Assembly: GCA_035496935.1 (NCBI GenBank)
Contig: DATJED010000018.1
Location: 1-64,000, forward strand
Source: Pseudopedobacter sp035496935
GTDB lineage: Bacteria; Bacteroidota; Bacteroidia; Sphingobacteriales; Sphingobacteriaceae
Direction: 5' to 3'
DNA length: 64,000 nt
Under the pieces are notes generated by a model. The model searched no databases. It was not told the DNA's origin and worked only from the letters and a program-made list of their open reading frames with translations. Below, one piece after another: positions 52,142-61,435 of this stretch. The position numbers were made by a program, and so were the translations under genes. Position 1 is the first letter of the stretch. Each line of letters starts with the position of its first letter.

Positions 52142-53347
52142 ATGGGAGCTCATCATCATTCATATAATTTTTCAGAGCAATTTAGTTTTAGCGGAAAAGC
52201 CAAAACATTTAGCTTAATAGGTATCGTTATAGGTATATTGGCCGTTGTTTATGGCTTTTTAACGGGACACGTGGAGCGTACTTTCCTTAACTTGCTTTTA
52301 ATGAGTTATTATTTTACTTGTGTATGCGCCGCAGGATTATTCTTTTGCGCCGTACAGTACGTTGCGCAAGCAGGCTGGTCAGCAAGTTTACTAAGAGTAC
52401 CTCAAGCTTTTTCTAAGGTTTTGCCTTTCGCAAGCATCATACTAATCATCGTAGTAGTTGCGGGCTTATTTTCACATAACCTTTATAACAGCTGGAACCA
52501 TGTTGCAGAAGGCGGAGAAGGACATTTCAGCCCTTCAAAAGCATTCTACTTAAGTCCTTTATTTTTCATAGCGAGGTTAGTAGTTTTCCTGGGTGCTTAT
52601 AGCATTTTCGGCTTATTGCTTTCTAAACTCTCTGTAAACGAAGACATTCATGGAGGTTTAAAAAGTTATGACAAAAGCATAAAATATTCAGTAATATTTT
52701 TGGTGATTTTTGGATTCACTACCCCACTATGGGCTTTTGATACCATTATGTCTTTAGAAGCACACTGGTTTTCAACTATGTTTGGTTGGTATAATTTTGC
52801 AGCAATGTGGGTTTCCGGAATGGCAGCCATTAGTATTGTTGTAATTTTACTTAGAAAAGCCGGCCACATGCCGTGGATAAAAGATAGTCATATCCATAAC
52901 TTAGGTTTATTTGTTTTTGCGTTCTCTATTTTTTGGACCTACATTTGGTTTGCCCAGTTTTTATTAATCTACTATGCAAACATTCCAGAAGAAACAGTTT
53001 ATTTCTTCAAAAGATGGGAAGGATTTTATTTACCTTTATTCTGGTTAAACCTGATTATCAACTTTATGGCGCCAGTGTTAATCTTGATGTCGAGAGATGC
53101 GAAAAGAAAAACCAATATTTTATTAGGTGTTTGTATTTTATTGATACTAGGGCATTGGTTAGATTATTACATGATGATTATGCCGGGTACAATTGGCGAA
53201 GCAGCCGGCTTTGGAATTATAGAAATTGGAACATTATTAGGATTTGCTGGCTTGTTTACATTCTCGATATTAGCATCATTGAGCAAAGCTCCTTTAGCGC
53301 CTAAAAATCACCCATTCTTAGAAGAGAGTTTGAACCATTCGATATAA
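52142..53347 (+). CDS. actF: ActF: NrfD-like membrane subunit (quinol:cytochrome c oxidoreductase)
   Basis: 401 residues with about ten transmembrane helices, related to ActC but without the quinol-site sequence. NLYNSWNHVAEGG and PLWAFDTIMSLEAHWFSTMFGWYNFAAMW are typical of the ActF family. The start was placed at ATG 52142 (MGAHHHSYNF), since the longer form starts inside actE. Gap of 18 bases to coxB. Confidence 0.92.
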   Translation: MGAHHHSYNFSEQFSFSGKAKTFSLIGIVIGILAVVYGFLTGHVERTFLNLLLMSYYFTCVCAAGLFFCAVQYVAQAGWSASLLRVPQAFSKVLPFASIILIIVVVAGLFSHNLYNSWNHVAEGGEGHFSPSKAFYLSPLFFIARLVVFLGAYSIFGLLLSKLSVNEDIHGGLKSYDKSIKYSVIFLVIFGFTTPLWAFDTIMSLEAHWFSTMFGWYNFAAMWVSGMAAISIVVILLRKAGHMPWIKDSHIHNLGLFVFAFSIFWTYIWFAQFLLIYYANIPEETVYFFKRWEGFYLPLFWLNLIINFMAPVLILMSRDAKRKTNILLGVCILLILGHWLDYYMMIMPGTIGEAAGFGIIEIGTLLGFAGLFTFSILASLSKAPLAPKNHPFLEESLNHSI

Positions 53348-53365
53348 ATAGGACAATTGACTATA

Positions 53366-54559
53366 ATGAACATTAAAAGATTTTTTAATTTAAAAAGTTT
53401 ACTTGCTTTAGGAACAGTTACGGCGTTTTCCTTTTCAGAGGTAATGGCAGAAGAAACGGCAAAAATTGCCGAAAACGCTGCCAAGCATGAAGGACTTTGG
53501 ACAACAGTTGGTTACTATCTGCTTTTGTTTTTATTGCTTTGCTTCTTTATTGGCATTGTGGGTAAAATTTTGAGTGTTTACGATTTAACACGTAAAATAC
53601 AAGGTAAAAGAAGTGGTATAAAGTGGGACAGGATCAACGGTGTACTATTTGGTATTATACTGATTGTTGGGATGTACGGCGTGTACTGGTCTTACACAGT
53701 GCAAGGAGCGTTGATTTTGCCTAAAGCGGGGTCTGAACACGGTGCTAAAATTGATTCCATGTTTAGTATAACCATGATTCTTACAACTGTGGTTTTGATT
53801 TTAACGCACATTGCTTTATTCTCTTTTGCTTATTTATACAATAGTAGCAAAAAGAGAAAAGCTTATTATTATCCGCACAACAATACGTTAGAGAAATATT
53901 GGACGGTTATCCCGGCAATCGTATTAACGGTATTGGTTTTAATGGGATTTTTTACTTGGAGAGGGATTACCAATATATCAAAAAAGGATGCCAAAAATGC
54001 AATCCAGATTGATGTTACTGCCCATCAGTTTGCTTGGGACGTAAGATACGGTGGGAAAGATAATGTGAACGGCAGAAAAAACTTTAAATTAATAGGTGGT
54101 CTTAACGGATTAAACAGCTTAGGTTTAGATCTATCCGACAAGGCAAATTATGACGATTTAAAGGTTAACGAAATTGTATTGCCTGTAAATAAGCCAGTCC
54201 GTTTTACTTTGGGTTCTCAGGACGTAATCCACAGTTTTTATATGCCTCATTTTAGAGTGCAGATGAACTGCGTTCCGGGTATGGCAACTTATTTCCAATT
54301 TACACCTACAAAAACCACACAAGAAATGCGTCAGGATACTGATGATCCTAAATTTGATTACCTACTTTTATGCGCTAAAATTTGTGGCGGATCGCACTAT
54401 AACATGCAGTTTAAAGTACGTGTGGTATCAAACAGAGAATATCAAGAATGGATTAAAGAACAGAAACCTATTGTTACCGAGGATATGAAAAAGGAATATC
54501 AGTTAGCAATGAAGGATGATGTAAAAAATTCAAATAGCAAAATTGCATTAAACAACTAA
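53366..54559 (+). CDS. coxB: Cytochrome c oxidase subunit II
   Basis: 397 residues. A signal peptide (about 1-27, ending SEVMAEE) is followed by three helices and a periplasmic cupredoxin domain. The CuA site is complete: VIHSFYMPHFRVQ gives the first His, and LLCAKICGGSHYNMQF the CxxxCxxxH-M set. No cytochrome c domain is fused at the C-terminus, unlike caa3 oxidases. The ATG at 53366 is preferred over TTG 53357. Confidence 0.93.
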   Translation: MNIKRFFNLKSLLALGTVTAFSFSEVMAEETAKIAENAAKHEGLWTTVGYYLLLFLLLCFFIGIVGKILSVYDLTRKIQGKRSGIKWDRINGVLFGIILIVGMYGVYWSYTVQGALILPKAGSEHGAKIDSMFSITMILTTVVLILTHIALFSFAYLYNSSKKRKAYYYPHNNTLEKYWTVIPAIVLTVLVLMGFFTWRGITNISKKDAKNAIQIDVTAHQFAWDVRYGGKDNVNGRKNFKLIGGLNGLNSLGLDLSDKANYDDLKVNEIVLPVNKPVRFTLGSQDVIHSFYMPHFRVQMNCVPGMATYFQFTPTKTTQEMRQDTDDPKFDYLLLCAKICGGSHYNMQFKVRVVSNREYQEWIKEQKPIVTEDMKKEYQLAMKDDVKNSNSKIALNN

Positions 54560-54582
54560 GATTAAAAACACAGACGGAGACT

Positions 54583-56472
54583 ATGTCAACAATTGCAATA
54601 AATAACCCTTCAGCAATTCACCATGATGATCATGCACATCATCATGAAACATTTTTGACTAAATATGTTTTTAGTCAGGATCATAAGATGATCGCAAAGC
54701 AATTCCTCATTACGGGTATCATAATGGCGGTTATTGCAATGATTTTATCTATTCTTTTCAGAATTCAGTTAGCTTATCCGGATCATAGCTTCCCTTTATT
54801 GGAAGTTTTGCTAGGAAGATTTGCACCTGAAGGACGATTAGACCCGAATTTTTACCTTTCACTGGTAACCATACACGGAACCATCATGGTTTTCTTTGTA
54901 TTAACAGCCGGTTTAAGCGGAACGTTTTCAAACTTACTGATTCCTCTACAGATTGGAGCCCGTGATATGGCTTCGCCGTTTATGAATATGCTTTCTTATT
55001 GGTTGTTCTTTATAGCATCAGTAATTATGCTTTCAACGTTTTTTGTAGAATCTGGACCTGCGGGCGGTGGTTGGACAATTTACCCACCTCTATCCGCTGT
55101 ACCGAAAGCAATGCCTGGCTCTGGTTTTGGGATGACACTTTGGTTGATCTCTATGATTTTATTCGTTGCATCTTCTTTAATGGGCGGGATAAACTATGTT
55201 TCAACTATCTTGAACATGCGCACCAAAGGAATGGATCTTTGGAAAATGCCATTAACTATTTGGGCTTTTTTATTAACCGCTGTTTTAGGTATTCTGTCTT
55301 TTCCGGTATTGGTTGCAGGTGTGGTATTACTGATTTTTGACAGAAGTTTCGGAACGTCATTTTATCTTTCTGATATTTTTATAGGCGGACAAGCTTTAGC
55401 CCATGAAGGAGGTAGCCCAATTTTATGGCAGCACTTGTTCTGGTTCTTAGGTCACCCAGAGGTTTACATCGTAATTATGCCTGCAATGGGTATCATTTCC
55501 GAGGTGATGTCGGTAAACTCAAGGAAGCCGATTTTTGGTTACCATGCCATGGTTTACTCGCTAATTGGTATTACCAGTTTATCGTTTATTGTATGGGGTC
55601 ACCACATGTTTGTTACTGGTATGAATCCGTTTTTAGGAGGGGTGTTTATGATTACAACGTTAATCATTGCAGTACCGTCTGCCGTAAAAACTTTTAACTG
55701 GTTGGCAACGCTATGGAGAGGAAATATAAGATTTACCCCTGCAATGCTTTTTGCAATAGGGATGGTATCTTTCTTTATCTCCGGCGGTTTAACCGGTATT
55801 TGGTTAGGTAACGCCGCTTTAGATATTCATTTACACGATACTTACTTTGTAGTAGCTCACTTTCACTTGGTAATGGGATCTGCCGCAATATTTGGTATGG
55901 TAGCGGGTGTTTATCACTGGTTTCCAAAAATGTTCGGTCGCTTAATGAATGTCAAACTTGGTTATTTGCATTTTTGGTTAACTTTTATCTCTGCCTATTT
56001 GGTGTTTTTCCCAATGCACTTTATGGGTTTAGATGGTGTACCACGTAGATATTATGCTTTTACAGAGTTTGAATCAATGCAGAGATGGTTATCAGTTAAC
56101 GTGTTTATTACATGGTCTGCAATTTTAGGAGCAGTTGCACAGATTGCCTTCTTGGTTAATTTCTTTTATTCAATTTTCTTCGGAAAGAAATCAACCCAAA
56201 ACCCTTGGCATGCAAATACTTTAGAGTGGACTACACCGGTAGAACGTATCCACGGAAACTGGCCTGGAGAAATCCCAACTGTTTACCGTTGGGCTTATGA
56301 TTATAGCAAACCAGGACACCATAGTGATTTTATTCCACAAACAACACCACATTCTGAAACAATGAGTTCAAACCTGCCTCATGATTTTGAGGGGAATGAA
56401 GCTGCAGAGAAAATTCAGGAGAAATGGAATTTAGAACATAACAGAATAAGCAGTTCTGAAGAAGTCAAATAA
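54583..56472 (+). CDS. coxA: Cytochrome c oxidase subunit I (aa3, A1 type)
   Basis: 629 residues with about 12-14 transmembrane helices. All heme and copper ligands are visible: HGTIMVFFV (heme a), GHPEVYIVIMPAMG with the cross-linked His/Tyr pair, GHHMFV (CuB), and HDTYFVVAHFHLVMG (heme a3 and heme a). Glu in GHPEVY marks the A1 subtype with a D-channel. A His-rich N-terminus (HHDDHAHHHETF) is present. A terminator-like hairpin follows at 56497-56530. Confidence 0.96.
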   Translation: MSTIAINNPSAIHHDDHAHHHETFLTKYVFSQDHKMIAKQFLITGIIMAVIAMILSILFRIQLAYPDHSFPLLEVLLGRFAPEGRLDPNFYLSLVTIHGTIMVFFVLTAGLSGTFSNLLIPLQIGARDMASPFMNMLSYWLFFIASVIMLSTFFVESGPAGGGWTIYPPLSAVPKAMPGSGFGMTLWLISMILFVASSLMGGINYVSTILNMRTKGMDLWKMPLTIWAFLLTAVLGILSFPVLVAGVVLLIFDRSFGTSFYLSDIFIGGQALAHEGGSPILWQHLFWFLGHPEVYIVIMPAMGIISEVMSVNSRKPIFGYHAMVYSLIGITSLSFIVWGHHMFVTGMNPFLGGVFMITTLIIAVPSAVKTFNWLATLWRGNIRFTPAMLFAIGMVSFFISGGLTGIWLGNAALDIHLHDTYFVVAHFHLVMGSAAIFGMVAGVYHWFPKMFGRLMNVKLGYLHFWLTFISAYLVFFPMHFMGLDGVPRRYYAFTEFESMQRWLSVNVFITWSAILGAVAQIAFLVNFFYSIFFGKKSTQNPWHANTLEWTTPVERIHGNWPGEIPTVYRWAYDYSKPGHHSDFIPQTTPHSETMSSNLPHDFEGNEAAEKIQEKWNLEHNRISSSEEVK

Positions 56473-56496
56473 CACAATTATTTGAATAAATTATAA

Positions 56497-56535
56497 TTGG
56501 GGTATTCAGTAGAATTTACGGATACCCCAATTTTA
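56497..56535 (+). terminator. Hairpin between coxA and ctaA
   Basis: TTGGGGTAT (56497-56505) and ATACCCCAA (56522-56530) pair around a 16-base loop and are followed by TTTTATAAAA. It may reduce transcription into the assembly genes. Confidence 0.6.
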
Positions 56536-56545
56536 TAAAATTGAA

Positions 56546-57607
56546 ATGTATTCAAAGGCTGAAAGTCGTTTTTTATCTGCGAATTTTATTTCGTTGATAG
56601 CTCTTTTCTTATTGATCCTTGCTGGCGGTGTAGTGCGTAGCTCTGGTTCTGGGATGGGCTGTCCTGATTGGCCTAAATGTTTCGACCAATACATTCCGCC
56701 AACGGATGTTTCGCAATTGCCAGAACATTACAAAGAGAAATATTTACAAAAAAGAATCGAAAAAAACGAACGTTTTGCCAAGCTATTAGATAAAACGGGT
56801 TATGCAGATTTAGCCGTACAGGTCCGCCACGATGAAAGTATAAAAGTTCCGGAAGAGTTTAACGCTACCAAAACTTATACGGAATATGTAAACAGGCTAA
56901 TCGGCGCTTCAACTGGTTTGCTTTTGATGCTTTGCTTTGTCTTTTCAATTCCATTATTTAAAAGCAAACCTGTTGTTTTTTGGCTGAGTGCGTTAAATCT
57001 TTTTTTAGTAGGTTTTCAAGGCTGGTTAGGTTCAATTGTAGTTTCAACAAATTTACTGGCCTGGATGATTACAGTACACATGCTGGTGGCAGTTTTAATT
57101 TTAGGCATTTCTTTATACACCTACTTTTTAGTAAAACTACCTAAAGAGACTTTGTATGTCAACAGTAAACAATTGAGTTATTTAAGATTTGCATCGTTAT
57201 TAACGATCGCTGTATCATTATGGCAGATCACCGTCGGTACTGAAGTAAGGGAAGGAGTGGACGCTGTAAAGTCGAATTTTCCGGAATTGATGCGTAGCAG
57301 TTGGCTTATAGAAGTAGGAAGAATATTTACACAGCATAAACAATTAGTGTGGCTATATTTGGGCCTTAGTTTAGTGCTATTTATACTGGTAAAAAGATAC
57401 AATATCACAGGCTTAGTAGCTAAATTAGCTTTTTGGATGCTAATGATCTTTGCACTTCAGGTAATTACTGGTTTGGCTCTGGCGTACTTTGCATTGACTG
57501 CTTGGGCGCAGGCCGCACATGTACTTTTGGCCACAGTTTTATTTGCGGTGCAGGTTTATATGTTGTTTATTTTCTATAGCAAAAAATCAAATTTAATCAG
57601 GTTATAG
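56546..57607 (+). CDS. ctaA: Heme A synthase (COX15/CtaA)
   Basis: 353 residues with about eight transmembrane helices. GGVVRSSGSGMGCPDWPKCF (about 27-46) is the CtaA signature with the cysteine pair C39/C45. The Histidines in IGASTG-, MITVHML, FTQHKQL and AQAAHVLLA bind heme. A long periplasmic loop (about 47-115) is inserted after the Cys pair, as is usual in Bacteroidota. It oxidises heme O to heme A for the aa3 oxidase. Its stop shares one base with the ctaB start. Confidence 0.94.
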   Translation: MYSKAESRFLSANFISLIALFLLILAGGVVRSSGSGMGCPDWPKCFDQYIPPTDVSQLPEHYKEKYLQKRIEKNERFAKLLDKTGYADLAVQVRHDESIKVPEEFNATKTYTEYVNRLIGASTGLLLMLCFVFSIPLFKSKPVVFWLSALNLFLVGFQGWLGSIVVSTNLLAWMITVHMLVAVLILGISLYTYFLVKLPKETLYVNSKQLSYLRFASLLTIAVSLWQITVGTEVREGVDAVKSNFPELMRSSWLIEVGRIFTQHKQLVWLYLGLSLVLFILVKRYNITGLVAKLAFWMLMIFALQVITGLALAYFALTAWAQAAHVLLATVLFAVQVYMLFIFYSKKSNLIRL

Positions 57608-58464
57608 TGAGGGAGTTTCTTAGTGATTTTAAAAAACTGATAAAATTAAGGTTAACGCTTTTGGTAGTGTTCTCGGCTTCTATCTGCTTTTTAATCGGCG
57701 AACATTATCAAGATTCTATCCATTGGATGAATTGGCTAAAATTAATTGTTGGGGGCTTTTTGGTGACTGGTACGGCAAACGGATTTAACGAAATTATTGA
57801 AAAAGATTTAGACAAGCTAATGTCTAGAACGCTTGATAGGCCTTTGCCATCTGGAAGAATGACAACCGGACAAGCGCTAGTTTTAAGTTTGGTGATGGGG
57901 ATTGCCGGCACTTATTTACTTGGGAGCTTGAATCTTCTTACAGGAATCCTGTCGGTTTTTTCGATTTTTCTTTATGCTTTTTTATATACACCAATGAAGC
58001 GAAAATCGCCCATCGCTGTGTTTGTGGGAGCAATCCCGGGAGCCCTACCTCCTTTAATTGGATATGTAGCTTCACACGGACAAATTGATACCATTGCTTT
58101 GGTGCTTTTCGGTATTCAGTTTGTTTGGCAGTTCCCGCATTTTTGGGCAATTGCTTGGGTGATTGATGATGATTATAAGAAAGCCGGTTTTCGACTTTTA
58201 CCAACAACCCATAGAGACAGAACAAGTGCGGTTGTCACTTTGGCATCAACGCTGATTTTGGTCCCCGTAAGTTTACTACCCACCTTCCTTGGATTTGGTG
58301 GATACCTAATCGCTTTAGTTTCTTTGGTGATGGGCCTGATATTTTCCTATCAAGCTTTTATGCTGGCGAAAAACTTAGACGTCAAATCGGCCAGGAAATT
58401 GATGTTTGGCAGTTTTATTTATTTGCCAGTAGTACAACTGGTGCTTTTGTTTAATTTAACTTGA
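57607..58464 (+). CDS. ctaB: Protoheme IX farnesyltransferase (heme O synthase)
   Basis: 285 residues with about eight helices. NGFNEIIEKDLDKLMSRTLDRP (about 60-81) is the prenyltransferase NxxxD motif, and the second Asp motif lies in WVIDDDYKKAGFRLLP. It adds farnesyl to heme B to make heme O. It starts with GTG, overlapping the ctaA stop by 1 base, and overlaps the next gene by 1 base, so translation is coupled. Confidence 0.95.
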   Translation: MREFLSDFKKLIKLRLTLLVVFSASICFLIGEHYQDSIHWMNWLKLIVGGFLVTGTANGFNEIIEKDLDKLMSRTLDRPLPSGRMTTGQALVLSLVMGIAGTYLLGSLNLLTGILSVFSIFLYAFLYTPMKRKSPIAVFVGAIPGALPPLIGYVASHGQIDTIALVLFGIQFVWQFPHFWAIAWVIDDDYKKAGFRLLPTTHRDRTSAVVTLASTLILVPVSLLPTFLGFGGYLIALVSLVMGLIFSYQAFMLAKNLDVKSARKLMFGSFIYLPVVQLVLLFNLT

Positions 58465-59045
58465 TGAATATGGTACTTAATAAAGATTTCGATAGACATA
58501 ATCTGCAACCTAAGAAATTTGTGCTGTGGCTTTTTATTGTTTCTTCCATCATCTTTTTTGCGGGCCTAACGAGCGGTTTTATTGTTTACGCAGGTGATGG
58601 TGCTGGTAAATCATTAAATGTTGATTTACCAAAGGTTTTTATATATAGCACCGTTGTTATTATTATCAGCAGCTTAACTATGCACAAAGCATTCTTGAGT
58701 TCAAAAAAGCTACAGTTTGCACAACAGAAGTTATGGTTATGGGTTACCTTTGTTTTAGGCTTAGTGTTTATTAGTTTACAAATTTATGGATGGACTGTTT
58801 GGACTAACCTCGGCATCTTTTTCGTTAACTCAAACGCCACCATTAGCTTTGTTTACGCATTTACACTGTTCCACGTTTTACACATCGTAGCGGGTTTGAT
58901 TATGATTTTAACAGCCATTAAAAGCAGTTATGGCCCGGTACCTAATGTCAAAAATACTTTCAGAATGGAGATTACCTCTATTTTTTGGCATTTTGTAGAT
59001 ATTGTATGGATTTATTTATACCTTTTCTTACTTTTGAATCAATAG
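58464..59045 (+). CDS. Heme-copper oxidase subunit III, first copy
   Basis: 193 residues with five helices. It is shorter than usual subunit III. FGLTSGFIVYAGDG-like GLTSGFIVYAGDG near the start and FTLFHVLHIVAGLIMI and FWHFVDIVWIYLYLFLL at the end are the subunit III family motifs. The start is ATG 58464, overlapping the ctaB stop by 1 base. A second, larger subunit III follows. Confidence 0.9.
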   Translation: MNMVLNKDFDRHNLQPKKFVLWLFIVSSIIFFAGLTSGFIVYAGDGAGKSLNVDLPKVFIYSTVVIIISSLTMHKAFLSSKKLQFAQQKLWLWVTFVLGLVFISLQIYGWTVWTNLGIFFVNSNATISFVYAFTLFHVLHIVAGLIMILTAIKSSYGPVPNVKNTFRMEITSIFWHFVDIVWIYLYLFLLLNQ

Positions 59046-59075
59046 AATTTACACAGAAATTACAAATTAATATTA

Positions 59076-59774
59076 ATGGATACAACAGCACAATTAGACG
59101 AAGTTAAAACCACCCCGTGGAGTGGAGGCAGGTCGCCATTCTCTGTAGAGTACGGTAAACTGATGATGTGGATTTTCCTTTTATCAGACGCATTTACTTT
59201 CTCTGCATTTTTAGTTTATTATGGAGCACAACGCTTCAGTAAAATGACTTGGCCTGATCCTGATATTGTATTTCAGTCTATACCGGGCGTAACAGATCAT
59301 GGCGCACCATTGGTTTTTGTGGGAGTGATGACTTTTATTTTAATCATGAGTTCTGTTACTATGGTTTTAGCCGTAGAAGCAGGGCATCGCAATAAAAAGA
59401 AAGAAGTAACCTGGTGGATGATAGCTACCATTGTTGGTGGTTTAATGTTCTTGGGTTGTCAGGCTTTAGAGTGGACACACTTACACCATGAAGGTTTTTG
59501 GTGGGGTAGAATTCCAGGTGCCGAAGTTTTAAAAGAACTAGGTTCAGATGCTGTAAGCACACAGCAATTTGCTAACTTATTTTTTACTATTACGGGTTTC
59601 CATGGTTTCCACGTATTTACCGGGGTTGTTATCAATATCATAATCTTAGTGATGACAACAACAGGTGTTTTTGAACGTCGGGGGCATTATTTAATGATTG
59701 AGAAAGTTGGTTTATATTGGCACTTTGTAGATTTGGTATGGGTGTTTGTGTTTACGTTCTTTTATTTGGTATAA
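59076..59774 (+). CDS. Cytochrome c oxidase subunit III, second copy
   Basis: 232 residues with about five to seven helices. LMMWIFLLSDAFTFSAFLVYYGAQ near the start, QALEWTHLHHEGFWWG (with the WxxLxxxG type segment), GFHGFHVFTGVVINI and YWHFVDLVWVFVFTFFYLV at the end are clear subunit III motifs. It is probably the true structural subunit III. Role of the paired smaller copy is unclear. Confidence 0.93.
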   Translation: MDTTAQLDEVKTTPWSGGRSPFSVEYGKLMMWIFLLSDAFTFSAFLVYYGAQRFSKMTWPDPDIVFQSIPGVTDHGAPLVFVGVMTFILIMSSVTMVLAVEAGHRNKKKEVTWWMIATIVGGLMFLGCQALEWTHLHHEGFWWGRIPGAEVLKELGSDAVSTQQFANLFFTITGFHGFHVFTGVVINIIILVMTTTGVFERRGHYLMIEKVGLYWHFVDLVWVFVFTFFYLV

Positions 59775-59792
59775 TTTTAAAACTCAAAAAAA

Positions 59793-60134
59793 ATGTCTTT
59801 AGAAAATACAGATTTAGCGCATGAAGAACAGCATGCAGGAATGTCAAAAGGAAAAATATGGAAAGTATTCTTCATACTGCTAGCAATTACCGTACTTGAG
59901 TTTATCATTGCTTTAGGTGTGCCAGAAACAGTAATGCCCCATTTAGTAAGAAACTCTATTTACGTAATATTAACGCTGTTTAAAGCATACTACATTGTAG
60001 CTTTCTTTATGCACTTAAAATTTGAAAAGTATGCGTTTAAAGCAGGTATTCTAATTTCTCTCATTCTTATCGTTTATTTTATAATATTGTTGCTGATTGA
60101 AGGAAATTATTTGAATAGCCATTTGACGCTATGA
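59793..60134 (+). CDS. Cytochrome c oxidase subunit IV-like protein
   Basis: 113 residues with three helices (about 25-44, 55-75 and 83-105). KGKIWKVFFILLAITVLEFIIALG and FKAYYIVAFFMHLKFEKYAFK are the pattern of the prokaryotic subunit IV family. It overlaps the next gene by 4 bases. Confidence 0.92.
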   Translation: MSLENTDLAHEEQHAGMSKGKIWKVFFILLAITVLEFIIALGVPETVMPHLVRNSIYVILTLFKAYYIVAFFMHLKFEKYAFKAGILISLILIVYFIILLLIEGNYLNSHLTL

Positions 60135-60832
60135 GTGGGAATAAATTTCCTTTAGCAAAAATATTAATCCTGGTAACCATATTAGCGTTGCCAGGATTTT
60201 TGTATTATTTACTAAAGCAAAAAGGTGAAAACAGGTATAAACCATTGCCTATTTTTGGGCCAAGAGTAGTTGCATCAACTTTTCATACAAAACGTGGTGT
60301 GAAAATTCCTGATACAATTTATCACCAAATCAATTTCCCTGTACTAAATAATTCGGAAGGAAAAGCGGTAAAACTTTCTACAGCACAACAAATGCTCACT
60401 ATCGTAAATTTCTTTTACACGAGCAATAAAAACGTAGTGCCGGCGCTTAATAAGGGCATTCAAAATTTACAACAGCAGTTTAAGGATAACAAAAGAATCA
60501 GGTTTGTTTCCATTGGTTTAGATCCTGAAAACGACAATTCCCAAAAGTTAAAACTGTACGCAGATAAGGTTGGTGCAATACCTCAGAAATGGGTTGTTTT
60601 AACCGCAGATACATCAGTTACTTTTCCTTTTGCCCGTAATCAGTTGTTTGTTAACGCATTTAAAACTACATCCGGTGATTTTGTATTTAGCGATAAACTT
60701 ATTCTTTTAGACGCCGAAAACCGGATTAGAGGCTACTATACCGGAACCTCAGAAGATGAGATTAGACGGATAAGTGACGAAATTAAAGTTTTAATTACCG
60801 AAGAACTCCGTAAGATAAAGGCAGAGTTTTAA
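60131..60832 (+). CDS. SCO1/SenC-like protein without copper ligands
   Basis: 233 residues. A membrane anchor (about 9-27) is followed by a thioredoxin-like domain in the SCO pattern: INFPVLNNSEGKAV, MLTIVNFFYTS...NVVPALN, IRFVSIGLDPEND, and ILLDAENRIRGYY. Where SCO proteins have F-T-x-C-P-x-x-C-P, this one reads F-Y-T-S-N-K-N-V-V-P (95-104), so both cysteines are replaced (N99, V103). The protein has no Cys at all and no His after residue 65, so the third ligand is lost too. It cannot bind copper in the SCO way. It starts in an ATGA overlap with subunit IV. Confidence 0.85.
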   Translation: MSGNKFPLAKILILVTILALPGFLYYLLKQKGENRYKPLPIFGPRVVASTFHTKRGVKIPDTIYHQINFPVLNNSEGKAVKLSTAQQMLTIVNFFYTSNKNVVPALNKGIQNLQQQFKDNKRIRFVSIGLDPENDNSQKLKLYADKVGAIPQKWVVLTADTSVTFPFARNQLFVNAFKTTSGDFVFSDKLILLDAENRIRGYYTGTSEDEIRRISDEIKVLITEELRKIKAEF

Positions 60833-60853
60833 TAATATTTTGAGATTCAGATA

Positions 60854-61426
60854 ATGAGCGATAAAGCAATTTTTAGATTAATTACTGGTGTTTCTATAAT
60901 AGTTTTTGTTTTAGTTGCAGTTTTAAATAGAAAGCTTATTCCGGTAACTATACCAACACCTAGTTTCGTGTACTTTTTCCCGAAGCTTAATGCAATTATA
61001 AACGCAACCTGTACATTTTTGCTGTTGCTTTCTCTGTATTTTATCAAACAAAAAAATATTAAAGTACACAAGCGCATCAATATTTTAACCTTTTGCCTAT
61101 CTGCTATTTTCCTGATTTCGTATGTAGTCTTCCATTATTTCGCCCCCGAAACTAAATTCGGAGACGTTGATCATAACAATATCCTTAGTGATAGTGAAAA
61201 AATACTTGCGGGCAATCTCCGTTATATATATTACTTTATTTTAGGGACGCATATTGTTTTAGCCACAGCCGTTTTGCCCTTAATATTACTAAGCTTTTTT
61301 AGAGGGTTTAAAATGCAGGTAGAAAAACACCGCAAATTGGTGCGGTGGAGTTATCCTGTATGGTTATATGTAACAAGTACAGGCGTAATTGTATATTTAA
61401 TGATAGCTCCTTATTATAATTTTTAA
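60854..61426 (+). CDS. DUF420 (CtaM-like) heme-copper oxidase assembly protein
   Basis: 190 residues with five helices. Conserved His residues lie in HKRINILTF (about 75), VVFHYF (about 95), GTHIVLA (about 135) and HRKLVRWSYPVWLYVTSTGVIVYLM (about 155-180), the pattern of the YozB/CtaM family. CtaM is needed for making active cytochrome aa3 in Staphylococcus. It lies between the SCO-like gene and the small CAMC gene. Confidence 0.9.
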   Translation: MSDKAIFRLITGVSIIVFVLVAVLNRKLIPVTIPTPSFVYFFPKLNAIINATCTFLLLLSLYFIKQKNIKVHKRINILTFCLSAIFLISYVVFHYFAPETKFGDVDHNNILSDSEKILAGNLRYIYYFILGTHIVLATAVLPLILLSFFRGFKMQVEKHRKLVRWSYPVWLYVTSTGVIVYLMIAPYYNF

Positions 61427-61435
61427 ATTTGTAGC

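Noticed and set aside
60131..60832. A frameshift that removed the CxxxC motif from the SCO-like protein
   Set aside because: The frame is open, and residues on both sides of the motif keep the family pattern, so the ligands were replaced and not deleted.
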